This document shows positions 44,585 through 55,055 of a stretch of DNA of 64,000 nt, one piece after another. The position numbers and the translations under genes were made by a program. Positions within the stretch are counted from its first letter, which is position 1; each line of letters opens with the position of its first letter. This DNA is from Strongyloides papillosus (lineage: Eukaryota; Nematoda; Chromadorea; Rhabditida; Strongyloididae): assembly GCA_005656395.1 (NCBI GenBank), contig SRSI01000013.1:2108001-2172000 (forward strand), written 5' to 3'. Below the pieces are notes generated by a model that saw only the letters and a program-made list of their open reading frames with translations, made no database searches and was not told where the DNA came from.

Positions 44585-47500
44585 ATGAATGACTTTAAAT
44601 GCAATTATTGTAATACTGACATTATACAAGGTTGTTATCTTAATCATATTAAAACTATTCATGGAAATTTGTGTTCTGGAAAACAACTAATTTACAATTT
44701 CTGTAGTGACAATGTGCTTAGAAGTAGTTATCATTCATTTTTAAAGCACGTTAATACTTATCATTCAAAACAGTTTTTTGTTAATTCTAAAAAACAAAGC
44801 GAACAATTAGATAATTTAATCGAATATTTTAACTATGGCTTTTTATTTTGACTACAATCTTAATGATAAACAAGATAATAAATTATTGAAGCTTTTAAAA
44901 TCTATTTTTAAAAAGACAAATAATGTAGTTCTTGAAAAATCTGTAAAATCTTCAAAAAAAAGACATAGGAAGTAAAAATAATCATGTATCTGAAAAAAAC
45001 ACTAATAAGTGGAGAAAAATACTACATGGTAGATAGAAAAAATATCGTACAAATGGTATTAGATTCGATTGATAATAAAAAATATATTAGTAACAATTCA
45101 CTTAATCTCATTTTGTTTTTTTATGATGTCTTGCTTGGTGATGCTTTTACGGAAGACAAAAAATACTAATTCAATTAACATGTAGCAATAAAACTTTTGC
45201 CAATAGATGTTTTTTATTTTGTTTTTCTGGCTGTTCATTAAAAAATACATTAACAATAGGCTAGCTAGAGAAAAATTGCTTACCGTAATATAAAAATTAT
45301 TTAAATTAAGTTTTTGCCGCCAGAAGATATAAAAAAAAATAGCAATTGATAAAGTTGATGAAATAGAGAATTGTTCATCTAAAAATCATCAAATACATGA
45401 ACTGTTAAAAGCACAAGTTTATCTTGTGGCTGGAGATGATGTTATAATGCAACAAATTCATAGCAAACCTCAATATTGGGGTTGTATAAGCAGAATGTAG
45501 CATGTAAAATTTGTAAAATTGTCTCTAATGGTTACAAAAAAGCACTGACATATACTAAAGTTGATCAAGAGAATCTACCTAGTGATAATCATATTGCTAG
45601 ACTTAAACGTCCATATATAGGACCAGTGCATGACTACATAAATGGTGTAGTATTATATGTATCTTATTCTTTGATAAACATCTTCATCATTATCATGTCA
45701 CAATATGAAAAAATTATTACATACCATTTATCAAAAATATGTTAACAATATCATCAAAAATTAGCTGTAAACGTTTAGATTCTTTTATAACTGGCAAGTA
45801 GTTTTTCATGGATTCTGCAAAAAAGAATGTCAACATAAAGGATGTTTTTCCTGGAACAGCAATAGAAAAAGAATACATTGCAATTATTTTTTTGTTCTTC
45901 ATGAAAGAAAATTCTTTTGAGAAACATATTAAAAAGAAAGATCAAACAACCATTGATTCATTAAAGACAATTTCTAATTTAGTATGTAACATAATTAAAT
46001 AATACATGACTCTTCAAATCATTCTTTCGTTCTTGCAATCTAACTAAAAAAAAGGTCTCGATAAACTTTTTAAACAATTCTTTGATTTAATTCTAAACTA
46101 TGAAATATTCTTTAAATTTGATGCAGTGCTTCATGGGTCATATGTATTTAAAAATACTGGAAATTTCAATAATATTTATTGTTTTGGTTTTAAACATTAC
46201 TATCAATTTTTAAAAAAAAATCAAAATTCAGTTTCATAAAGGTTATAAGTATTAGAAAATCTTTTTTAAAGCATATTTTGTGCAACAACATAAAATCAAT
46301 GAAAATAATTTTGAAGAAGCCATAAAAACTTTATAATAAGATTTATAGAAATTATGAGTACATAGAACCTCAAAGTATTATATCAGAAAAAACTATTTAA
46401 TTAAATCAAAGGTACGAAAAAGGAAAATTATTTCTTTTTGTAGAGCCTTCTGAAGACGGTGGTCTAAACTTAATAGTTTATTAAAATGGTAGATAATAAA
46501 TGAAACGATAAATTTAATATTTTATTCGGCATGGAACACTATAAAGTAACAAAAATTATACACACAAAAATTAAAATGGTCATTTTGACACTAATTTCAA
46601 TGTCATTAATTGAAAATAACAGAGTGTCAAATTTCAAAATTATGCAAAAAAGAACATACCCATGTCATATAGTGGAAATCATAATTTCTCACATATTAGA
46701 AATAGCATCTTTTTTACAGGCAATCATAAATGTTCTATTTGACACGTTAGAAAAAGTTATTTAAATTTTGTAATTCTTTCTTATATTAAAAACGAATATA
46801 TTGTTTTTATATAAAAGTTTTTTGTATTATTTTTATTTTTAATATGAACAAAACAGTCGTTAATGTTATAGAAAAAGATTATACTTCTTAAGATGAAATT
46901 AAAATCATTAGTAATAACAACAAAATTCTCAATGAAAATGGATTTAAAAAACATAAGAGCGATTTATATAAGTCTTTTTTGAGAAGAATAGTCGTCTTTA
47001 GTATAACCAACAATTATCAAATTTGCTTAAGTTGATTATAACAAAATATTTTATTTTTTTATGTTAATATGTGGTTCAATTTTTAAAATTAATTATGGGA
47101 AAAATTTAACAATTACTTGTTTAATTAAGAGTTATAGCTTAATTAAACATAATTTTTGTTTAAAATCCAGGCAAAAAACAAGTGTTGCTAAATATAAATT
47201 TCTTCAAATGCAAAAAACTACTTATAAATGTAGATATTTATCATTATATATTATAAAAAACTCTATGTAGCAAACTGTCTTATTTAGTTTTTAGGGAGGA
47301 AGTCTATAAACTAAAATTTAATCAAATTTTTTATTATTTGTTTAGCCTCTAATAGCAACATAAAAAATATTCTAAAAAATTCGAAACAAAGAATAAGTCA
47401 AGCATATACTGTTATAAAAAGAACCATTTTTCATAACAAGCTTAAGTTTTTAACAAAAACATTTTCTGAACATACGAATATTAACACGTTTAACTACGAT

Positions 47501-47656
47501 ATGTACGAATTTTCACAAGAAATTGTAATAGAAGAAAAAATAAATCAAGACAAACTTGATATTTCACTCTTTTTAAATAGTATCATTGAAGAAAATGAAA
47601 GTGCAAATATTGAAAATGATTACATTCAAAGTGAAAATTCATCGGATGCAGAAAAT
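44585..47656 (+). pseudogene. Second decayed transposase of the same type, with an N-terminal zinc finger
   Basis: The first segment (44585-44851) has a C2H2-like finger, CNYCNTDIIQGCYLNHIKTIH, and a second Cys/His set. A later block LILFFYDVLLGDAF (about 45105) matches the place of the first acidic motif (IILYADDIS in the intact gene). VYLVAGDDVIMQQI (about 45418-45460) parallels IEFFIGDNVMMHHM with the second catalytic Asp. ACKICK (about 45499) matches the Cys knuckle, and IGPVHDYINGVVLYVSY (about 45616) matches HDTFHDLHEGVVSYM. The Glu block is not found. An acidic tail ends at 47656. Many stops make it dead. Confidence 0.55.
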
Positions 47657-48059
47657 TAGAATTTTATTTATTGAAATTTACTTTTTAATCTTTTTTACTT
47701 ATGTAAGGTAGTATAAAATACATATAATTTGCTTATATACATGGAGACAATGTTTTTTTTATATAAAATATTAAGTTTTTAATTAACTATTTAAAAAAAA
47801 GTATTTTTCTTGAATTTTATAAAAATATTGTCAAAAATTTAAAATAAGACATATTGATATGTGTTTAGTGTCACCTACTGTAATTTGGTATATGTCAATG
47901 TTCGAAATTTGTCTAATATCAATAGGTAAGTTCATATATTGATTTTTAGCTGTTTTTTTATATGAATTTAAGGTGTGTCAATTACTCAATGTCAATATGC
48001 GAAATGGTTCAAGAAAATGACCATTTTAGTTTTTGTGTGTACTGTAATAAAAAAACATT
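47657..48059. other. AT-rich stretch without a gene
   Basis: Nothing supported here. Confidence 0.5.
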
Positions 48060-48470
48060 GATTGAAACTTTTTAACTTACTTTCTCTTAAGAATTGCGTT
48101 GTATATCCATCATTGAACACATGTTCTGGCCTATTATGTTTCATCACTACTGGTCCAGCATATTTTTTTTTAGTTATTTTATCAAGGTCCTGGAATCTGT
48201 TGTAATCAGCTACAAAGTTTTAATTTCCCACAGTGCCAGCATATCACTCATACCATAATTCATTATGCCCCTTTCATTAATATTTCCCATAGTACTTCTA
48301 TCCACAACATTACTATTATTAGCATCTCTCATAATATTCTGATCATGATCCTTCACGCTCCTTTTACCGCTATCCGTCAATCTTTCCTTGTACTGAATCA
48401 TTTTTTCCGTCGGTTTCGGGCTTCTACTGCTCTTTCTAACACGTGAGTTGTTTTCGTTTATCTTCTTCAC
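48060..48470 (-). pseudogene. Coding fragment with basic SSRSPKPTEK motif, possibly Gag-like
   Basis: The minus-strand frame 48470-48210 reads VRKSSRSPKPTEKMIQYKER and then an Asn/Asp-rich part. It has no ATG at its left limit and is richer in G+C than its flanks. A further coding-like piece (YAGPVVMKHNRPEHVFNDGY) lies downstream at about 48165-48085 in another frame. Basic SR-KPTE stretches occur near the start of some retrotransposon Gag proteins, but that is a weak link. Family uncertain. Confidence 0.3.
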
Positions 48471-48825
48471 CAGTATTTAAAACTATAGAATCTGAAATAT
48501 GCATAAAAAAAAATATAAATAAAAAAAACTAAAGTAAATAAAAATACGATATAAAATAAATTTAAATATAATATTAATTTAAGTAAAATATAAAATAAAA
48601 ATGAATTAAAAATACACGTGATTTTCTTAAATATACTCCTTATTTTGTTTTTGATGACTCAAACAATCAAAAAAAGTATCGCGCTAGTAGCTATTACTAA
48701 AAATCTATACATTATCTTATGTAAGTTGATTTCTTGTATTCGTATAATATTAAATATTTTAGAAACTTATATGTAAAAAAAAGAGTAATTTTACAAAAAA
48801 AATAGTGGGTGACAACTGATGGTGG

Positions 48826-49040
48826 TTGATAGAAAACAAAAAAAAAGATCAGATGGATTTTGTAAAAAATTTACACCGTGCCAAATTTCTTTTTGAAAAT
48901 TTTGATTTTAATGAAAGTGAACTGGCTAGTAATGTTGGAACTTCTCCAAGAATTCCCAAGTTCATTGGATTATTTGAGCAATTGGCTTCTAATGGTAAAT
49001 TTGGATACATGAAGGAAAATGAAATAAATATGCTATTCAT
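48826..49040 (+). pseudogene. Unrecognised exon-like frame
   Basis: The frame reads FVKNLHRAKFLFENFDFNES then PRIPKFIGLFEQLASNGKFG up to about 49030, after which composition turns to hydrophobic background. It may be a single exon. No motif known to me. Confidence 0.25.
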
Positions 49041-49822
49041 TTTTTTAACATTGCTATATTTTATTATAATGCCAATAAAGTTTTATAATTATAATAATAA
49101 TGTATGTCTTTATTTTATTAATTTGTTAAGTAATCATTTATATGAGTTATATATTAAAGGGCATATAGTTATTACTTTATAGTTTATATACAGGCATTAT
49201 TTTGATCTCATAGATATGTATGTTATATATCATTGAATATTTATAGTTCTTGGTATACAATCTAGATACAAATAATATTCTTATTTCATAGCTTTATAAA
49301 TAGTTTCTATCTAATAGTCAACTAGAAATTACCTGTAAACAGATTATAGCTTATAAATTACATGTATACAGCTTCTTAGCTAGCTGTAACATGTTCATTT
49401 AAAACCGGGTATTTAAATGTTATATTTTTAAATATATCTATTTTTTCATTATAAATATTTTTATATAATAATTTTTAAGTTTTATAAACTATCAATGTTT
49501 CTACTGACTGGAGTGAGACGGAATTAAAAGAATTGATGGTGAACCATTATATATAATGATTAATCGTCGAAGTGATTCTTTAAACAATATTAGAAAATTT
49601 TTGTTAAATAAAACAGGAGAATAAATAAGTCACATTATATAATAGAGTAGAATTTCATATTATTACTAAGGTGTGTTTTGATGTTCAGGTTAAAAGTTCT
49701 TTGAGAAAATTGTAGTTGTACTTCTTGTAGAAAGCTTTTTTCATTATATCTTTCCAATAACATCTTTGTAAGCTCATTTAATATAAAAATTTTTTATTTA
49801 ATTTAAATATAATATTAAATAT
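49041..49822. other. AT-rich left flank of the 8.15-kb element
   Basis: No gene is visible. The last four bases (49819-49822, ATAT) form the left copy of the target duplication. Confidence 0.5.
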
Positions 49823-50638
49823 CACAGAAAAAAATTTCCCGTCATTTTGACGGGTGTTTAAAGCAAAATTTTTAATGTTTCGTTTTTGTTCTTATAAACT
49901 ATGAGATCGGTATAAATAAAATTACTATTAAAAATTTTTAAACCAAATTATAATTACAAAAAGTGTATTAATAATGTTTAACAAACCAAATATTTTTGTT
50001 TTTTGTGTAATTATTTTAAAGTTTTATAAAACGAAATTTTTTTAAAAATAATAAGGTTAAGTGTATTAATAAATGCATATTAAAAAACAAAAAACAAACA
50101 GTATTTTTTTAAAAGAGTTAGAGCTCTCTAACTCTTTTTAACTAATTAATAAAAAAAAATAGTACTATGTTTTTAAAGAAATTTGCCATAGTTTTAATGT
50201 AACATTACCTAAAATTAAATAACATTGATGCGATAGTTATAGTAAAATCGTATGTCATAATAGAAAAAAAAGGTATGTCTTTTTTTAAAAAAAGGATAGT
50301 TTTTTTGACATGGTGTTGTACATACTTTTTTTATAATGTCACTTTTATTTTTTTATTATCACAACTTCAGTCATTTTATTAATTTTATGAGAAATTATTA
50401 AAATATTACCAAATTTATTTTTTTTAAAGCATCTTTATTTTTAAAAACAACAATAAAATATTTAAAAACATTATATTAATTTGATAACATTTTACCATTT
50501 TTTAAAGGTAAAGAACACATAAAATTTATATCAACTTCATTGATATTTACATATATTTTAATAAAGATAATCTATGTCATTTTAATCATAATTTTCTGTT
50601 TAAATACTTATAGACAATTTGTTTAAAAATAAGTGAAT
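49823..50638. repeat. Left terminal inverted repeat of the 8.15-kb element
   Basis: Inverted copy of 57158-57971. It begins CACAGAAAAAAATTTCCCGT and contains an outer hairpin CCCGTC-ATTTT-GACGGG (about 49840-49856). A 13-bp-arm palindrome AAAAGAGTTAGAG-CT-CTCTAACTCTTTT (about 50112-50140) lies further in. From about 49920 inward the match to the other arm is close; the outer 100 bp matches only in patches. Confidence 0.9.
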
Positions 50639-50783
50639 ATTTTAGAATTTAAAGTCGTTTGAATAATTTAAACGTGATATAAAATAAATTTTATATTAGA
50701 CAAATATATTAATATTTAAAAAAAAATTTAATTAATTATTTTACAAAATCGTATTATATTAAATCATAAATATTTTAAAAAAC

Positions 50784-53124
50784 TTAAATTTTATATTTAA
50801 TAAAGTCAGATTTTTTTGGTGTGTCAGTAAAGCCAAAAATTGAATCATCCTTTTCAGCAAACAAATATTCAACAGACAAAAAATGATTTAATTTTTTTTC
50901 AACAGCTACTATCAATTGAATCATATTTCTAAATGTTTTGTTGTTACTGTTAATATGTATTAATTCTTTAATATTAGTTAACAGCTTAATTTTTGTATTT
51001 TCTGGATGTTCTATGTGCTTCATTGCACAATCCAATGTATGAACTCCTATAAACATATCTTTTCGGTAGGAATCAAATTTCATATATCCTAAAAAGATAC
51101 ATACATTCACACAAAAAATAAAAAGGACAAATTTTGACAAATCTATCTAAAATGCAATAAAATGTCCCACTATTTTAAAAAATTTAATTTTATTCAAATT
51201 TTAGAAATATCAAGCGACAACAAAATTAATTTAAATGACGCAAAATATTAGATTGTCACAAACATTTTACCGTTATTTACAAAAATATATGTTTTGCATT
51301 TGAAATTAATGTAACTTTTACTTTATTCTGATATTTTTATAACATTATGCTCATCTTAGATCCTAACTTGCTTTTTTATTTTATAAAATACACTATTAAA
51401 AGTTAATTCCTTTTAAAGTTATTGGTGTTTTAATAAAAACATTATACTAAACAATCTACTAAAAACAATAAGTTTAAAAATTTTATAACAATAGTAATGA
51501 AAAGCAATAACTATTTACTCATACAAAGTATTATTAATTAAATAACTATTTTAAAATTTGTTCTTATTTAAATTAAAATATATAAAAGTTATTTTTTACT
51601 ATAAATAAAATCTATATTATTTTATACCTTTTCATAAGTTTGGACCTTAAAGATGATCTTTAAAGACATTATGGAAACAATTGGGACTATCGGATGTGCA
51701 AATTTTCATAAAGAAGTATAATTTATTATAATAAAAATTATTGAGACATATAAAATATGTACTCTGACATGTTAAAAATGTTTTTTTTTATAAAAGTATT
51801 TGTACTTTTGCATAGAAGTAAATTATAATTCTGTATTCTATAATGTATTGTAGAAAACATCTAAACTTCTAAAATAAAAATAATATATTAGAAAAATAGA
51901 AGCTTATTATATTAACTATTTAATCGTTGCTTTTACTTTTATGTACAAATAACTGCGATAAAATTAGCCGCAAATCAAGAAAATTAAAATTTTACTAGAT
52001 GGGACAATTTTCTACATTTTATGCAAACCTGTGTTCTTTTTATGTTTTGTGTGCTCAATCTTTTAAAAAGTTACCTTCAAACAAAATTTTCTTTTTTTTT
52101 GCAACATATCTGGATACCATTTTTTCTTTATCTAACATTATAATTAATTCAATATCGTGTGAAGAGGGATTATTTTCCGGAAAAATATAACTAATTATAT
52201 TTGAAAATGAATCTAGAATTGATTTATTTAAAGATGTTTCATTTTCTTTTTTGGTTGAATTTTTTTTCTAAAATAAACGGAAAGTTAATTTAATTATTAA
52301 TTATTTTTTCATTTTAATTTTTAAAAGAATTTTTTTTTAAATCAATTTCTTTTCATGAACCATGAAAACACATGCTCAAAATTATTCGATTTTCTTAAGA
52401 ACACATTTAAAATGTAAAGAAAAGAAAACTCTAAGGCAATGTTTTTTTTTAAATTAATTTTTTCTTCGAGACATCACTTCTTGAAACTTTAGTTTTATGC
52501 TTAAAGTGCCATATCTTAAGAACGCAATGTCCGATTGATTTAAAAATACCGTCTTTAAAAAGGGCATAAACAATTACATATATTTTGATAGAAAAATAAC
52601 AGTAAATCATTTTTTCGACTTTTTTTTCTCTAATATATACATAAAAATAAAATTTACCGGTGTAGAAGAAAGCTTCGGCTTTCCTATATCCAAACATTTT
52701 AATTCATCAGCCAAATTGATTTCGTTTAAATTTTCTTTTTCATCATCTTTCACAGTTCTTAGCATACTTACATCTTTCTTAAGCTCTATTATTTTTTCAT
52801 CTTTTTCTTCAATCATTTTTTCCAAGTTATTAAGAGCATTTTCTAAATAAATTTTTTCATCTTTAAGAATTTTAATTTTATTTTTATTTATTGTTGCTTC
52901 GTTTTTGAGATGTGTTATTTGATTTTGAGCTGCTCTATAGTCACTTTCAAGATCTTCAAAATTTTTTTCAAGTTCATTGTATAGATTTTTCCACTTTTTT
53001 AAATCCTATTTAAAAAAAAATAAATTTTTAATTATTTTAAAAAAGTTACACAAGATATTTGTTTAAATTCGTCACTCAAAATATCAGGAACATTTGAATT
53101 TTTAGATTGACTACGTGTAATCAT
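50784..53124 (-). CDS. Coiled-coil accessory protein of the 8.15-kb element (five predicted exons)
   Basis: Predicted exons on the minus strand: 53124-53050, 53005-52658, 52552-52478, 52267-52075, 51088-50784. They give 331 residues. Junctions use GT-AG and all phases agree (0, 0, 0, 1). Exon 1 starts MITRSQSKNSNVPDI. Exon 2 is a long Lys/Glu coiled coil (residues 26-141, e.g. KDEKIYLENALNNLEKMIEE). Exon 3 has an uncertain donor (GTGATG); if not used, the frame stops at 52454. Exons 4 and 5 form a helical C-terminal part with GVHTLDCAMKHIEHPENTK. The last intron (52074-51089) contains a 946-bp CACA-ended insertion. A DNA-binding or oligomerising helper of transposition is a guess from the coiled coil alone; no known family. 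Confidence 0.6.
51108..52053. mobile_element. CACA-ended non-autonomous element (family copy 2) in an intron
   Basis: The left tip CACACAAAAAATAAAAAGGA and the right tip on the other strand CACACAAAACATAAAAAGAA are inverted repeats. The body matches 27088-28933 (minus its insert) and 11000-11282. It has no coding capacity. It sits wholly within the last intron of the minus-strand gene, so splicing may remove it. No clear target duplication is seen. Confidence 0.75.
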
Positions 53125-53606
53125 TTCCTTATATAAGTTTAAAAATAATAAAAATTCTATAAAAAGCAAATTAATAAGTATAATTGATGTTAAAAATTAA
53201 TTGTGACATATTTTTTTATGAAAAAAAATTTGTTATATAATATATTATATTTTAAACATTTATCGATATAACAATATTATCTATATTATTTTAGCTAAAG
53301 GAAAAATAAAGTTTATAAAAAGAAGCAATTGCGGATTATAAAAAAAACATGATTTTATCTATTGGTAACAACTCCTAAAAGAATTCTTTTCTTTTGATGT
53401 AACATATCGAAGAACTTATTGATGATAAAGTGATTGATGATTGGTGATCAAATGTTTTATAACTAACAATAGACAATTTATAAAGAATATTATTGCTAAA
53501 TTTTATATTGTTTTTATTGTATAATTTTTTTATTAACAATTTTATAAATTTTTTATTTAACTTTATGTTGTTTTTTTGTAGATTATTTGTTATTTTTTTA
53601 TTAAAT

Positions 53607-54873
53607 ATGGAAGTTGCTCTTGGTCAAAGATATAGCATTTCGTTTATTGAAAACAATATTTTAAAAGAGCGTCTTGAAAAATTTGATACTGCCTTATGGA
53701 ATAGTTCAGTACAAGATCTTCAGTGTACTGAAACTTTTGGACATTTTTTTTCAAACAAAAGAAAAATAAATCATATGTATGATCTTCTTTTTCAACTTCA
53801 AAGAGATTTAATTCCAGAAGAATGTAGGGGAAAGCAGGGATATTTAAAAGTATTCCTCAATTTTGTACATGAGCAATTAAATCTCAGTACACATTTTAAA
53901 TTTGATGCTGAGAAGTTAGCAAATATTATACGTCTTAGAAATAGAAGATATAATATTGTCAGCGATTCTACAACTTCAGAAATTTCAGTAAGTTGGAAAT
54001 TTTAGTTTTCTTCCATCCCATCTCCCTCTCTTTTTTTAAAAAATTGTTCCAATCATATTAGAAAAAAAATGCACCCTATGTATCACTCCGTACCATTGAA
54101 AATTTTAATTTTCAAGTAATAAAACATATTTTTTAATTTTAAATTATTTTTAGACAATTTCGAAATTTTTAATAACAAATAAAAATATGATTGCTTTTTC
54201 TGAATATATCAAAAAAAGTGCTGATATGAAAGAATTCATCATTAATAATTTGGAAAATTTATTGGAAATTTTTAATGAACGTCAAAAAAAAATAAAAAAA
54301 ACTTTTATTAATTCTGAATCCATTAAAAAAAGTATCGATAATATTTTATCTTTTATTGATAGCCAAATATTAGAAGATTCAATGTTATTAGAGGAAACTG
54401 AATTAAAAATGAATAAATTAGGTCATTTATTATCAAATAGTAAGCTAAGATTATGATAATTTTTAAAAAATTGTGTTTTTAGAAAATTTAATATTAGATA
54501 TTTCCAAAAGTAATATTCAGTCGAATGGAATATATTATAAACAACTGTAAATTTTTAAATTTATTAATTTTTTAATTTATATGATTAATTTAGATCTACT
54601 CATCGTAGATATTCAATAATGATTAGTAATGTTGAAATGATGGAAGAAGAGAAACTTGATGATATGTTATATATTTATATAAAATTAAACATAATCATGA
54701 AACATCTTAAAATAAATGGTCCCTTTAAGTTATTTTATCAGCTCGTTTTAATGAATGCAGATAAGCCTAGACTTGCAAGAAAAAATAAGTGTAAACTCAG
54801 TAGAATAATAGAGTTAACTGTTGAAAAAATAAGAAATTTTGAAAGAACAGAACAAGAAATGGAAACTTTGTAG
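53607..54873 (+). CDS. Accessory protein of the 8.15-kb element, unknown function (four exons)
   Basis: Exons 53607-53987, 54154-54439, 54483-54546 and 54594-54873 join with GT-AG borders (donors GTAAGT, GTAAGC, GTAAAT) and phases 0, 1, 2 to give 336 residues ending at TAG 54873. The start ATG (MEVALGQRYSISF) follows a possible acceptor at 53581; the hydrophobic frame upstream of it (from 53493) is probably untranslated. The protein is soluble, helical and Lys/Glu/Leu-rich, with a conserved-looking N-terminal part (ETFGHFFSNKRKINHMYDLL) and no motif I recognise. It lies 182 bp before the transposase gene on the same strand. Four agreeing exons in such AT-rich DNA are unlikely by chance, so I take it as real. 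Confidence 0.75.
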
Positions 54874-55055
54874 ATAAATTGAAATGTTTTTATTGTAACT
54901 TTTTTTAAATCAGTGTTGAAAATTTTTAATTTCGTACTTTTTCTTGTTTTATAATTGTTAAATGTGCAACTTATTTTAACTACCTTTATTTAAAAAGATT
55001 ATTTACAGTTTTTTAGAAAATTGTTTCTAGCAAATTATAAATCATAAAATATAAA

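Noticed and set aside
52449..52697. 82-codon minus-strand frame as its own gene
   Set aside because: It crosses the predicted exon 2 end and intron in a different frame; exon 3 in the spliced model uses another frame.
53493..53606. N-terminal 38 hydrophobic residues of the open frame as a signal or membrane segment
   Set aside because: Made of Phe/Leu/Asn/Ile from AT-rich DNA with an acceptor-like TTTTTTGTAG inside; the ATG at 53607 is the better start.
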